A DNA stretch of 64,000 bases from Pseudomonadota bacterium (GCA_005778355.1 SXON01000132.1:1-64000); one strand, 5' to 3'; counted from the stretch's first letter, positions 1 through 8,355 are shown. Notes: a model not told the origin generated them from the letters alone. Translations and numbers: made by a program.

Positions 1-1038
1 GGGCACCTCGGCCGGGCGGGGCAGTGCGGGCGGCGGGGGTGGCGCGGCGGGGCGGCTGAAGGAGGGTGGCGCGGGCTGCGCGACGGGAGGCGGGAGGGCC
101 TCGGCCGCCGGCGGCGGGGACCGGAGCGACCGCGGCGCCGAGAGGTCTTCGGCAGGGGCGTAGCCGGTGTTGCGTGGTGCCGCCGGTGACGATCTCGGGC
201 TCGGCGCGGCAAAAGCCTCGTCGTCGTCGTCTTCCTCGGCGAGCATCTGCGCGATTTTCTCGCGGCTCCAGAAGGAGGTGCTCTCGCCCTTGCTCGAGGG
301 CGCCTGCCTCACCGCGCCCTTGGCCATCGGGGCCCCCAGCGCGCTCGGCCCCTCGAGGATTTCCACGTTGCTGGGCATGGGCCGCATCGCGGGCGCGCCT
401 GACGAGAGTGCCGCTGACGAGGGTGCAGCGCGCACGCCCGTGTCGACCGACCACTCGGGCAGGCCGTCGCCGGGGATCTCCGCGGCCACGGAGAGCAGCA
501 CGTTGGCCGCGTCGAGAGCGGCGGGCCGCTCGTCGGGGTGCCAGGCCATGATCTTGCAGAGGAAGGTGCGGACGTCTTGCACCCAGCGCTTGCCCTGGAC
601 GGCGCGGAAGTCGAGCGCCAGGACGCGGTTGATCACCTCGTCGTCGTGGCCCTCCTCGTCGGCCGGCAGCTCGCCGATCCCCTCGTCGGCGAGCATCGAG
701 TGCAAGACGATGCCGAGGCCGTAGATGTCGACAGCGTAGGTGTCGACCCGTCCCTCGGGCGCGCTGGAGCTGCCCCGGGCTTGCCCGAACCCGTCGAGGC
801 TCACGTCGCCGTTGGTGGCCACGCGCACCAGGGCTGGCCTCAGGTCCCCGTGCACCACCTGGTCCATCTCGGCGATGCACAAGATATCCGCGATGGCCGC
901 CCCGAGTTCGAGCGCGGCTTTCAGCGGCGGCCGCCCCTCGCGCAACAACTCCTCGAGCGTGCGCCCCGGTGCGGTGCCCTCGGCGGCGAGGACTTGCCCC
1001 GTTTCACCGGCCTCGCGGGTGTAGTGGTAGGCGCTCAC
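1..1038 (-). CDS. Kinase-like protein lacking an N-lobe (partial, probable pseudokinase)
   Basis: This reading frame is absent from the ORF track because it runs off the left edge. Reading from GTG at 1038 gives a protein starting SAYHYTREAGETGQVLAAEG, with a kinase C-lobe at about residues 40-190. The catalytic loop reads HGDLRPALVRV where active Hanks kinases have HRDLKPxN, so the metal-binding Asn is lost, and the DFG region reads SLDGFGQARG. No glycine-rich loop or VAIK lysine precedes it, as only about 45 residues lie upstream. A helical segment with DIYGLGIVLHSM follows, as in kinase subdomain IX, then a Ser/Ala/Pro-rich linker. It starts 10 nt after gatB and is probably co-transcribed with it. 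I infer a pseudokinase scaffold; the C-terminus lies outside the window. An alternative is a divergent active kinase whose N-lobe was lost in this genome. Confidence 0.72.
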   Translation of the reverse strand, partial: MSAYHYTREAGETGQVLAAEGTAPGRTLEELLREGRPPLKAALELGAAIADILCIAEMDQVVHGDLRPALVRVATNGDVSLDGFGQARGSSSAPEGRVDTYAVDIYGLGIVLHSMLADEGIGELPADEEGHDDEVINRVLALDFRAVQGKRWVQDVRTFLCKIMAWHPDERPAALDAANVLLSVAAEIPGDGLPEWSVDTGVRAAPSSAALSSGAPAMRPMPSNVEILEGPSALGAPMAKGAVRQAPSSKGESTSFWSREKIAQMLAEEDDDDEAFAAPSPRSSPAAPRNTGYAPAEDLSAPRSLRSPPPAAEALPPPVAQPAPPSFSRPAAPPPPPALPRPAEVP

Positions 1039-1048
1039 GCGCCGCCGT

Positions 1049-2476
1049 CTATCCCGGCGATCCGTCGAGAGCTTCCCGCAGCAAGCGCTGCGCGACGCCC
1101 GGCTCGGCCTTCCGCCCCGTGGCCACCATCAGCTTCCCCATGAAGAAGCCGAAAAGCCCTTTGTTGCCCGCGCGGTACTTGGCGAGCTCACTCCGGTTGG
1201 CGGCGAGAACCTCGGCCACGATGTCGGCGAGCTTGCCCTCGTCGCTGAGTTGACCAAGCCCGAGTCGCGACACGATCTCGGATGGATCTCCGCCTGCCTC
1301 GGCCAGTACCTCGATCACCCGCTTGGCGCCGTCGCGGTTGACGGTGCCCGCGTCGACCAGGGCCTGCACCCGGGCGAGGCCCGCGCCGGTGATGTGCCCC
1401 GGATCTTCCCGGCGGAGCACCTCGCCGGTCACCCAGTTGGCCATGGCCTTGGGCGATCCGCCCGAGGCCACGGCATCCGCGAAGATCGCGGCTGCCTCCG
1501 GGTTGCCCAGGATCACCGTCACATCGTAGGGAGAAAGGCCGTAGTTATCCACCCAGTCGGTCACGCGTCGTTCGTCCTCCGCGGCGAGGAAGACGTCCAT
1601 CGGCACGCCGGGCAAGAGCGCGCGCTGGCCCTCGATTTCCCCGGCTTCGAGCACCAGCGGGCCGAGGTCGGGATCGGGGAAGGAGCGGTAGTCGGCCGAG
1701 CCTTCTTTCTTGCGCAGCGTGACCGTTCCCTTACCGGCCCAGGTTCGCGTCTCCTGGTCGACCGTGCCACCTGCCCGAAGGACTGCCACCTGCCTCTCGA
1801 TCTCGAAACGAATGGCCTTGGCCACGAAGCGGAAGCTGTTGACGTTCTTCACCTCCACCTTGGTGCCCCAGGGCTCTCCGGGCCGGTGGACGGACACGTT
1901 GGCGTCGCATCGGAAGTGTCCCTTCTCCATGTCGCCGGTGCACACGCCGGTGGCCACCAGCACCCGATGGAGCATCCGCAGGTAGGCCTCGGCCTCCTCG
2001 GCAGTGCGCATGTCGGCCTCGCTCACGATCTCGATCAGGGGCACGCCGGCGCGGCTCCAGTCCACGGTGCTGCCGCCCTCAGCGTGTGTCATCTTCCCGG
2101 CGTCTTCCTCGAGGTGGATCCGCGTGATTCGAAAGCGTTTGCCGAGCGCATGGATCGCGCCGCCGGTCGCCAGCGGGCGGTCGAACTGGGAGATCTGGTA
2201 GCCCTTGGGCAGGTCTGGGTAGAAGTAGTGCTTCCGCGCGAAGATGCTCGTGTCGTGGATCGTGCACCCGGTCGCGAGGGCGGCCCGCACGCCGAGCTTG
2301 ACCGCGTGGTCGTTGAGCACCGGCAGCGTGCCGGGGTGCGCGAGGCAGGTCGGGCACACGGCGCCGTTGGGCGGCGCGTCGACCACCACGGGACAAGCGC
2401 AAAACATCTTCGAGGCCGTGCGCAGCTGCGCGTGGCACTCGAGGCCGATGATGGCTTCGTAGCCGTCGAGGAGCAT
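1049..2476 (-). CDS. gatB: Aspartyl/glutamyl-tRNA(Asn/Gln) amidotransferase subunit B
   Basis: GatB is the tRNA-binding and kinase subunit of the GatCAB complex, which amidates Glu-tRNA(Gln) or Asp-tRNA(Asn) in the cytoplasm. The 475-residue length is normal. The N-terminal cradle has the family signatures GLECHAQLRTASKMFCAC and VCPTCLAHPGTLPVLN with the zinc-ligand cysteines, followed by YFYPDLPKGYQISQF, LEEDAGK, DWSRAGVPLIEIVSEAD and CDANVSV. The C-terminal YqeY-like tail ends GNKGLFGFFMGKLM. The starting residues MLLDGYEAIIGLE match the expected beginning of the family. gatA and gatC are not in this window, so the complex is encoded at separate loci. It is divergent from hisS across a 443-bp intergenic region that carries a palindrome and a composite repeat. 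Confidence 0.97.
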   Translation of the reverse strand: MLLDGYEAIIGLECHAQLRTASKMFCACPVVVDAPPNGAVCPTCLAHPGTLPVLNDHAVKLGVRAALATGCTIHDTSIFARKHYFYPDLPKGYQISQFDRPLATGGAIHALGKRFRITRIHLEEDAGKMTHAEGGSTVDWSRAGVPLIEIVSEADMRTAEEAEAYLRMLHRVLVATGVCTGDMEKGHFRCDANVSVHRPGEPWGTKVEVKNVNSFRFVAKAIRFEIERQVAVLRAGGTVDQETRTWAGKGTVTLRKKEGSADYRSFPDPDLGPLVLEAGEIEGQRALLPGVPMDVFLAAEDERRVTDWVDNYGLSPYDVTVILGNPEAAAIFADAVASGGSPKAMANWVTGEVLRREDPGHITGAGLARVQALVDAGTVNRDGAKRVIEVLAEAGGDPSEIVSRLGLGQLSDEGKLADIVAEVLAANRSELAKYRAGNKGLFGFFMGKLMVATGRKAEPGVAQRLLREALDGSPG

Positions 2477-2600
2477 GGCAGGCGCCTATTCGGGCCCGAG
2501 AGCCGAGGCTCGCCGAGGTGCTCGCGAGAGGGCGGCCCCTGTCGGTGAGGCGTTCGGCGGGCACCGCGAGGCGAAACGTCCGCGGAATGCGAAGGACATC

Positions 2601-2614
2601 TTTGTCGCGACAAA
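2601..2614. repeat. Perfect 14-bp palindrome with TGTCGCGACA core
   Basis: TTTGTCGCGACAAA is a perfect palindrome in the gatB-hisS intergenic region. The same 10-bp core TGTCGCGACA occurs at 10593-10602, 24345-24354, 48843-48852 and 61194-61203, in most cases inside a 12-14 bp palindrome. Coding and noncoding copies both occur, which argues for an iterated genomic palindrome or a DNA-modification/binding target rather than a single-gene operator. Confidence 0.6.
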
Positions 2615-2626
2615 TTTGACCGAGGG

Positions 2627-2822
2627 GTCATCGGTCGCAAAATCGGACACTTGTCAGAGTCATCGACCAGAAAATAGGACAGATCCACGCCCGCGGGGTC
2701 GTTGACACCGAAGTCTCGCGCGAAAACCGGCATTTGCTCGTACGCGAACTCCGCCGAGGCGTTCCACAGTCCTATTTTTTCCCCGATGGGTAGCGGCAGT
2801 GTCCTATTTTCAGGGGCATGAC
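2627..2822. repeat. Composite mobile-like repeat, copy A
   Basis: A 196-bp unit with two end motifs per side. On the left, two reverse-oriented copies (GTCATC...GGACA, about 23 nt each) end at 2649 and 2681. On the right, two forward copies (GTCCTATTTT...GATGG and TGTCCTATTTT...CATGAC) begin at 2769 and 2800. The pitch within each pair is exactly 32 bp, about three helical turns. The 86-bp interior has no convincing gene but carries TCGTTGACACCGAAGTC, which matches copy B in the opposite orientation. Copies B (30010-30206) and C (20837-21040) share the architecture. It resembles a non-autonomous transposable element with subterminal transposase sites; no transposase is present and no target duplication was confirmed. 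Confidence 0.65.
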
Positions 2823-2919
2823 CCTGGCTCGCGACCAGGTGCCGCCGACGCGCGCTCGCGGTCAACCCCCGTGCCGCCCCGGGTGACCCGCCCGCGACGG
2901 AGTTAGCCGCCGAGACACC

Positions 2920-4284
2920 ATGGCCACCGTCCAGAACGCCCGAGGCACCCGCGACCTGCTCCCCGCCCAGATGCACGGCCGCCTGCACGTGATCGGCATC
3001 ATCCGCGAGGCCTTCGCCTCGTTCGGCTTCGAACCCTTGGAAACGCCCGCCTTCGAGCGCATCGACACGCTCATGGGAAAGTACGGCGAGGAAGGCGAGA
3101 AGCTCATCTTTCGCATCCTCGAGCGCGGCGAGGGCGGGCGCGAGGGCAAAGCCGACCTCGCCTTGCGCTACGACCTCACCGTGCCGCTCGCCCGGGTGAT
3201 CGCCCAGAACCCGGCGATCCCGATGCCCTTCAAGCGGTACCAGGTGCAGCCGGTGTGGCGGGCCGACCGGCCGCAGAAGGGGCGGTTTCGCGAGTTCTAC
3301 CAGTGCGACGCCGATATCGTGGGCATCGACTCCCGCCTCGCCGACGCCGAGTGCCTCGCGGTGGCGCACGAGGCGCTGTCACGACTCGGGTTTGCGGACT
3401 TCCAGATCAAGGTCAATCACCGCAAGCTCCTGAGCGCGATCTGCGCCGCGGCCGGTGCGGCGGACCGCGAGTCGGAGGTGCTCGTTGCCATCGACAAGCT
3501 CGACAAGATCGGCCGCGACGGGGTGAGCAAAGAGCTGGCCGATCGGGCCTTCCCGGCCGAGGTGATCGAGCGCCTGTGGACGATGCTCGCCGAGCCCGGG
3601 GATCTCGACGCCGTGGAAGCGGCCGTGGGCGAGTCGGCGCGCGCCCCGGCCGCCGAGCTGCGCGAGGTCTTCGCTCACGTGCGGTCGCTGGTTGGCGACA
3701 CCTCGCCGCTGGAAGAGCTCGCCGCCCTGGGGCGGCCGCCTGGCGCGGGGCGCGTGGTCTTTGACGCCACCCTCGCGCGCGGTCTCGGCTACTACACCGG
3801 CCCGGTTTTCGAGGCGGTGATCCTCGAGGGCGGCGTGGGCTCGGTGTCAGGCGGTGGTCGTTACGATGGCCTAGTCGGCATGTTCTCGGGGCGACAGGTG
3901 CCGGCGGTGGGCGTGTCGCTGGGCCTGGAACGCTTGCTCGTCGTCATGGAAGAACGCGGCATGTTGCCGACCAGCGGCACGCGGACGAAGGTGCTCGTCA
4001 CCCGATTCTCGCCCGAGACCGACGTGGCGGCGCTTCGAGTGGCCGCCCAGCTGCGCGCCGAGGGCATCGAGACGGAAACCTGGCTCGGCGCCCCGGGCAG
4101 CCTCGGCAAGCAGTTCAAGTACGCCGGCGGTCGCGGCATCCCGCTGGCGGTGGTGATTGGCCCCGAGGAGCTGGAGGCGGGCGCGGTGTCGCTGAAGGAC
4201 CTGCGCAGCGGTCACCAGAGCCGCGTGGCCACCGAGCTGCTCCACGGGACGATCTGCGCCGCTCTGGATTGCAGGAGTGCATAG
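2920..4284 (+). CDS. hisS: Histidyl-tRNA synthetase
   Basis: A class II aminoacyl-tRNA synthetase that charges tRNA(His) in the cytoplasm. Its 454 residues are of normal length. Visible landmarks in order are ARGTRDLLP at the N-terminus, LRYDLTVPLARV, motif 2 in KRYQVQPVWRADRPQKGRFREFYQCD, the histidine-specific loop LGYYTGPVFE at about residue 285, GGRYDGLV, and motif 3 in AVGVSLGLERL. A C-terminal anticodon-binding fold follows (TKVLVTRFSPETDVAALRVAAQLRAEG). ATG 2920 puts the family's N-terminal sequence in the right place. The stop overlaps the following SDR start by 8 nt, so the two are probably co-transcribed. Confidence 0.97.
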   Translation: MATVQNARGTRDLLPAQMHGRLHVIGIIREAFASFGFEPLETPAFERIDTLMGKYGEEGEKLIFRILERGEGGREGKADLALRYDLTVPLARVIAQNPAIPMPFKRYQVQPVWRADRPQKGRFREFYQCDADIVGIDSRLADAECLAVAHEALSRLGFADFQIKVNHRKLLSAICAAAGAADRESEVLVAIDKLDKIGRDGVSKELADRAFPAEVIERLWTMLAEPGDLDAVEAAVGESARAPAAELREVFAHVRSLVGDTSPLEELAALGRPPGAGRVVFDATLARGLGYYTGPVFEAVILEGGVGSVSGGGRYDGLVGMFSGRQVPAVGVSLGLERLLVVMEERGMLPTSGTRTKVLVTRFSPETDVAALRVAAQLRAEGIETETWLGAPGSLGKQFKYAGGRGIPLAVVIGPEELEAGAVSLKDLRSGHQSRVATELLHGTICAALDCRSA

Positions 4285-5119
4285 CGTGTTTCGCGACGAC
4301 GTCCTCGCCGGGCAGGTGGCGCTGGTCACCGGGGGCGGCACGGGTATCGGCGCGGCCACGGCTCGGATGCTGGGTCGGATGGGCGCGACCGTCGTCATCG
4401 CCTCGCGCAAGGCGAGTAACATCGAGCCGGCGGTGGCGGGCCTCTCCCGGCAGGTGGGTCGTCCCGTGCACGGCATCGTCTGTGACATCCGCGACCGCGC
4501 GGCCGTCGACGCGTGTGTCAAGTCGGTCATCGACACCCACGGCCGCCTGGACATCCTCGTCAACAATGGCGGGGGACAGTTCCTTTCCCCCGCCGAGGTG
4601 ATCACCCCGAAGGGCTGGGACGCCGTCGTGGCCACCAACCTCACCGGCCAGTGGAACATCACGCAGGCGGCGGCCAATGCATGGATGCTGGGTCACGGGG
4701 GTGCCATCGTCAACATCACCATGCTCACCGCCCGCGGTTTCCCGGGCATGGCACACTCGGTGGCCGCCCGCGCCGGCGTGGAAGCGATGGGTCGCACGCT
4801 GGCGGTGGAGTGGGCGAGCCGGGGCGTCCGGATCAACAGCGTGGAGCCCGGGCTCGTCAATAGCTCCGGCTTCCGTCGATACCCGGAGGGGGCCTTCGAC
4901 CTGCGCGAGCTGCAACGCCGCGTGCCCATGAAGCGCATGGCCACGGTCGACGAGATCGCCGGCACCGTGTGTTTCCTCGTGTCTCCTCTGGGCGGCTACA
5001 TCACCGGCCAGACGATCGTGGTCGACGGCGGCCACTCGCTCTGGGGCGACAACTGGATCGTCCCCGACCCAGAGCCCCTGCCGGACGTGGTGATCCCGAG
5101 GGAGGAGTGGGAGGAGTAG
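4277..5119 (+). CDS. Short-chain dehydrogenase/reductase, 2,4-dienoyl/enoyl-CoA reductase-like
   Basis: A Rossmann-fold NAD(P)-dependent oxidoreductase of 280 residues. The cofactor motif TGGGTGIG lies near residue 19 and the NNGGG motif near residue 94. The usual catalytic YxxxK is replaced by GMAHSVAARAGVEAMGRTLAVEW. Tyr is missing and Ala-Arg sits where Lys normally is. This His-Ser/Ala-Arg arrangement is seen in peroxisomal-type trans-2-enoyl-CoA and 2,4-dienoyl-CoA reductases, so fatty-acid or CoA-ester reduction is the best guess. C-terminal GYITGQTIVVDGGHSLWGD is typical of SDRs. The start overlaps the hisS stop by 8 nt. The substrate cannot be told from sequence. Confidence 0.85.
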   Translation: MHSVFRDDVLAGQVALVTGGGTGIGAATARMLGRMGATVVIASRKASNIEPAVAGLSRQVGRPVHGIVCDIRDRAAVDACVKSVIDTHGRLDILVNNGGGQFLSPAEVITPKGWDAVVATNLTGQWNITQAAANAWMLGHGGAIVNITMLTARGFPGMAHSVAARAGVEAMGRTLAVEWASRGVRINSVEPGLVNSSGFRRYPEGAFDLRELQRRVPMKRMATVDEIAGTVCFLVSPLGGYITGQTIVVDGGHSLWGDNWIVPDPEPLPDVVIPREEWEE

Positions 5120-5125
5120 GCGTAG

Positions 5126-5497
5126 TCAGAAGTCGAGGCACTCGTAGGTTGTGAACATGCCGAAGCAGTCGTTGATCCCGGGAAAGCCCTCCTCGCAGCT
5201 CCGGCGCGGCGCCGTAAGGGAGAGGATACACTTTTCCGCCGCGCACGGGTCGAAATCGTCATAGCTGCACGTTCCCGGGAGTTGGGGCGAGCCGCCGTCC
5301 CAGGTGGCGATGCAGTGGTCGACCGTGCTCGCCCCCTCGTAGCAGCGGGCACTGTACTCGCATGCGGCGACACGGTAAGCGTCCTCGGCGCCGTCTGGTG
5401 TGATGTCCTCGCATACCTCGGCGCTGTCCTGGCCCTCGGACACGGTCGCGCAGCCGCACAGTACCACCGAGAGCAGGCCAACCTGCGCGCGGTTCAT
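5126..5497 (-). CDS. Cys-rich lipoprotein, tandem paralog 1
   Basis: A 123-residue protein with a signal ending VVLCGC-ATVS, which fits a lipobox, so it should be lipidated and placed in the envelope. The mature part has conserved pieces TPDGAEDAYRVAACEY, YDDFDPCAAEKCIL, TAPRRSCEE and INDCFGMFTTYEC, with about ten cysteines that are likely disulfide-bonded. It is a clear paralog of the next gene (5600-5950), arising by tandem duplication. No known family is recognised. It faces the SDR tail to tail with a 6-bp gap. Confidence 0.75.
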   Translation of the reverse strand: MNRAQVGLLSVVLCGCATVSEGQDSAEVCEDITPDGAEDAYRVAACEYSARCYEGASTVDHCIATWDGGSPQLPGTCSYDDFDPCAAEKCILSLTAPRRSCEEGFPGINDCFGMFTTYECLDF

Positions 5498-5599
5498 GGG
5501 GGTCTGTGCCGGCCCGTTGCCGCGCGATGAGGAGACGTGGTCAAGTGGCCGGCACGTGGTGACGCTGTGGAGTCAACACGGGGCGTTTCCCGGGGGGGC

Positions 5600-5950
5600 T
5601 CAGATGTCCGCACATGCGTAGGACGTGAACATGCCAAAACAATCTCCAATGTCCGGGAGGTTCTCGTCGCACGAACGCCGCGGCGCCGTCAGGTGGAGGA
5701 TGCACTTCTCAGCCGCGCAGGGGTCGAAATCGTCGTAGAAGCAGTTGCGCGGCAGCTTTGGAGACTCGATCTCCCACAGTGCAATGCACTCGTCGGTCGA
5801 TGGCCTAGCTTCGCCGCATCGTGACCCGTATTCGCAGGCGGCGACTCGGTACGCTTCCTCGGCGCCTTCCGGAGTGATGCCCTGACACACCCCTGTGCTG
5901 TCCGCCTCGCTGGGTCCCACTGCGCATCCCGACGCGCACGTCAGAACCAT
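5600..5950 (-). CDS. Cys-rich lipoprotein, tandem paralog 2
   Basis: Paralog of the downstream gene 5126-5497. The blocks ITPEGAEEAYRVAACEY, YDDFDPCAAEKCILHLTAPRRSCDE and DIGDCFGMFTSYAC are nearly the same. I place the start at ATG 5950, giving MVLTCASGC with a short lipobox-containing leader 17 nt after the stop of the large gene 5968-7893. The ORF track starts at GTG 6013, which gives a longer leader but overlaps the upstream gene by 46 nt. Both starts encode a lipoprotein. The function is unknown. Position suggests it belongs to the minus-strand unit running from about 8256 down to 5126. Confidence 0.7.
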   Translation of the reverse strand: MVLTCASGCAVGPSEADSTGVCQGITPEGAEEAYRVAACEYGSRCGEARPSTDECIALWEIESPKLPRNCFYDDFDPCAAEKCILHLTAPRRSCDENLPDIGDCFGMFTSYACADI

Positions 5951-5967
5951 GGCAGTCCACACCAACG

Positions 5968-7893
5968 TCAACGGGCACCTTCCAGACCGGGCGCTGACGG
6001 TCCGCAACAACACTGTTCCGGTGTCCCTACCCCAAGGTGATTACACGTGGTTATCGCTTGGCAATCTCGGTCCAGAGGGTCGAGCTGGTGCTCGATGGAT
6101 CCCATCGCGCGTACCATGCAGTCGCCATCGCCCGCGTTGTCGGTGTCACACCAGCCGGTAGAACAATGGGTGTACGCGCTCCCGGGCACCCCCGGGCTTC
6201 GCACGAAGCAGAAATTCACAGCGTTCTGCGAGCCCTCACTGGGGCCAGTCATCTCAAAGCCACTGGGCGTGCAGTAGGGGTTGCTGTTGCTCGCGCCCTC
6301 GCTCGGGACACATGTCCCCGTGGGAAGGCCGAGGTGCGCGATCACGCGACAGGTGAAGGGCGCCAGCGCGGCTTCCATAAAATAGAACTTACCAGGTCGG
6401 TCGCTTGTTTCGTTGTCGTCGTCGTCGCCATCGTCGTCAGCGCAATGTCCGTGCGCGTTCCACGTGTGCCCCATCTCGTGCCCATGAAGGCGCGCGAGTT
6501 GGAGCACCCTCCGAAGCACGCTGCGACCCAACGCCCAGGCGGGCGTGAGGTGACTCTCGACACGTCTCCAGCATTCTTCGACCGATTCGGCCGCCAGGCA
6601 GTATTCCACCGAGAGCCAGGCGTAGAACATGAGGACATCGGACCATCGACCGTACCCAGCGAGTGTGCGGGCATGATGGAACAAGTGGTCGTATTGGAGG
6701 GCATCGCCGCTCCAGGTTTGCGCAGCCGGGCCGATCGCGGCGTCGGTGTAGCTGAGGTAGCGAACGCCATCACTGCCGGTTTGCCACTCCACCTCGAACT
6801 CGTGCTCGTTCCCGGTCGCCGAGATTGGGGCACCATTCGCATCGTAGAGTAGGACATCGGTGTTGCAAGCCCCAACGTCCGGAAACGTATCGGTATAGTT
6901 AGAATCCTCCGACACCGCGTGCACCCAGTGCCACCACGGTTCGCCCGCGTGGTCCGGTTCGTCATGGTGCCGCGAGTGTGTCGCCGCCTCGGGTGCCGTG
7001 AGGAAATCCCGAAGCGCCTGCCCAAAACCATCGCCCTCGTGGGATCCGGTCGCTCGGTCGCGGATCCACGGCGAGTAGGTGCGCAGCATGGTGAGGGTGT
7101 AGCCGAGCACGTAGTACGGAGCACCCCCGTACGCGCGGAAGAACAGGTACCCATCGGGGTCGGGATCGATGTTCCAACACCCGACGAGGTACCCCCACCA
7201 GGGCTCGATGCCTTCAGTCCCGGTGATCCCCGCGTTCCGGGCGTCGGACAAGAAGTCCGACCAGAGGATCTGGAGCGTGTCTGCCCAGGCAAGCACGTCG
7301 GACGAGCCGGAAAGCAACGCGGCCGTTCGCTCGGCCGCGAAGTCAGCCGGCACGGAAACGACCGCGCTCCCGTGGGTGATCCCCACCGAGATCTCGAGCC
7401 GTGCCGGCGCGGCCGCGGTCGTCGTCATGGAGGGCGGCGAGGTGGCGCCCGCCGACACGCCTCCCGTCGAGACGCCGGCGTGTCCCCCGGCGCGCAGCGC
7501 CCGGACGAGCCCGAGGTTCGCTGCCCGTCGCCGTACCTCGACCGTCGTGGGCGCGGGGACGAGCAGCGTCGGGACTCCGCGTGCGCGCGAGGCGAGCACG
7601 GAGTTGTAGAAGACGCAGGGGTCGTCCGCCATTTGCAGTGGGCCCACCAGGCGGTGGCCATCGAGTCGCCGGCGCTTGCGGAGAGCGCGTCGGGCGAGTT
7701 TGCCCGCGGGCGACGAGACCCGAGGGGCCGGCTCGCAAGAGGAGTAGCCCGTCTGTAGGCCCACGCGACCCTTCGGGCGAGCCTGCGGGTGCGACGAGCG
7801 CGGCGGCTGGGGCGCGGGATCGGAGCGGGCCGCGCAACCGCCGCTGCAGCCACCGGCGCCGCAGGCACCCCCGCACTGGCAGGCCGCCCTCAA
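5968..7893 (-). CDS. Large HEMGH-containing protein, putative zinc metallopeptidase
   Basis: A 641-residue protein started by TTG, with AAGGAG overlapping the upstream stop 3 nt away, so translation is probably coupled. The N-terminus is Cys/Gly-rich (CQCGGACGAGGCSGGC), followed by a Pro/Arg-rich basic stretch. No signal peptide is visible. Around residue 480 it has LHGHEMGHTWNAHGHC. HEMGH fits the zincin HExxH motif, and the frame resembles reprolysin-type metzincins (HExxHxxGxxHxC). Here the positions equivalent to the third ligand hold H-G-H, offset by one, and Gly is replaced by Asn. An acidic run (DDDGDDDDNE) and a Cys-rich tail ending CCCG follow. The peptidase assignment is inference from the motif only; the rest matches nothing I recognise. 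Confidence 0.65.
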   Translation of the reverse strand: MRAACQCGGACGAGGCSGGCAARSDPAPQPPRSSHPQARPKGRVGLQTGYSSCEPAPRVSSPAGKLARRALRKRRRLDGHRLVGPLQMADDPCVFYNSVLASRARGVPTLLVPAPTTVEVRRRAANLGLVRALRAGGHAGVSTGGVSAGATSPPSMTTTAAAPARLEISVGITHGSAVVSVPADFAAERTAALLSGSSDVLAWADTLQILWSDFLSDARNAGITGTEGIEPWWGYLVGCWNIDPDPDGYLFFRAYGGAPYYVLGYTLTMLRTYSPWIRDRATGSHEGDGFGQALRDFLTAPEAATHSRHHDEPDHAGEPWWHWVHAVSEDSNYTDTFPDVGACNTDVLLYDANGAPISATGNEHEFEVEWQTGSDGVRYLSYTDAAIGPAAQTWSGDALQYDHLFHHARTLAGYGRWSDVLMFYAWLSVEYCLAAESVEECWRRVESHLTPAWALGRSVLRRVLQLARLHGHEMGHTWNAHGHCADDDGDDDDNETSDRPGKFYFMEAALAPFTCRVIAHLGLPTGTCVPSEGASNSNPYCTPSGFEMTGPSEGSQNAVNFCFVRSPGVPGSAYTHCSTGWCDTDNAGDGDCMVRAMGSIEHQLDPLDRDCQAITTCNHLGVGTPEQCCCGPSAPGLEGAR

Positions 7894-7896
7894 CGG

Positions 7897-8256
7897 CTAC
7901 TCCTTGGCCACGATGTCGATGACCACCATGGGGCCGCCCGAGAAGTTGCCGCTGCCGGAGCGCCAGCGCACGAAGCGCATGAAGCTCGGCACCTCGACGT
8001 ACACCACCGCCATCGGCGCGGTGGTGTCGACCCGCACCGAGGTGCTGTTGATCGCGAGGTAGGCCTCGTCTTCGTTCGTGGCCGCGTGCTCGAGCACGAC
8101 CGTCGTGTTCACGTCCGTGGCGGTGCCTGCGCGAAGCCCGCGGACGGCCACCTGCAACGTGCGGTAGGCGCCCAGGTCGGCTACCTGCTCTCGCGGCGAC
8201 GTCTGGTTAGCACTGAGCACTCGGGCGTCTGCGATGCGGACATACTGAGATGACAA
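7897..8256 (-). CDS. Small protein of unknown function upstream of the HEMGH gene
   Basis: I choose TTG 8256 because a strong Shine-Dalgarno GGAGG lies 4 nt upstream (GGAGGAACGTTG), giving SSQYVRIADARVLSANQTS and about 119 residues. The ORF track begins at TTG 8301 inside a poly-G run, which would add GGGGGTLAKNNGGT. The protein is beta-rich and soluble looking, with alternating hydrophobics (VNTTVVLEHAATNEDEAYLAI, MAVVYVEV, PMVVIDIVAKE). It has no signal peptide or known family. Its stop is 3 nt from the next gene's TTG start, so the two form a coupled pair. The G15 tract upstream could make its expression variable. Confidence 0.65.
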   Translation of the reverse strand: MSSQYVRIADARVLSANQTSPREQVADLGAYRTLQVAVRGLRAGTATDVNTTVVLEHAATNEDEAYLAINSTSVRVDTTAPMAVVYVEVPSFMRFVRWRSGSGNFSGGPMVVIDIVAKE

Positions 8257-8284
8257 CGTTCCTCCATTGTTCTTGGCAAGCGTA

Positions 8285-8299
8285 CCCCCCCCCCCCCCC
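8285..8299 (-). repeat. 15-nt homopolymeric G tract (C on the + strand)
   Basis: Fifteen consecutive C on the + strand, the longest homopolymer I noticed in the window. Relative to the minus-strand gene it is a G15 run 28-42 nt upstream of the preferred TTG 8256 start, or directly after the alternative TTG 8301 start. Such tracts slip during replication, so it could alter promoter/leader spacing or, with the upstream start, reading frame. It may also be an assembly-sensitive spot. Confidence 0.85.
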
Positions 8300-8355
8300 A
8301 AATCCGTCCACGGGCGGCAAGCGCTCGCGACAAAAGGTGACGAGGGGAGGATGGC

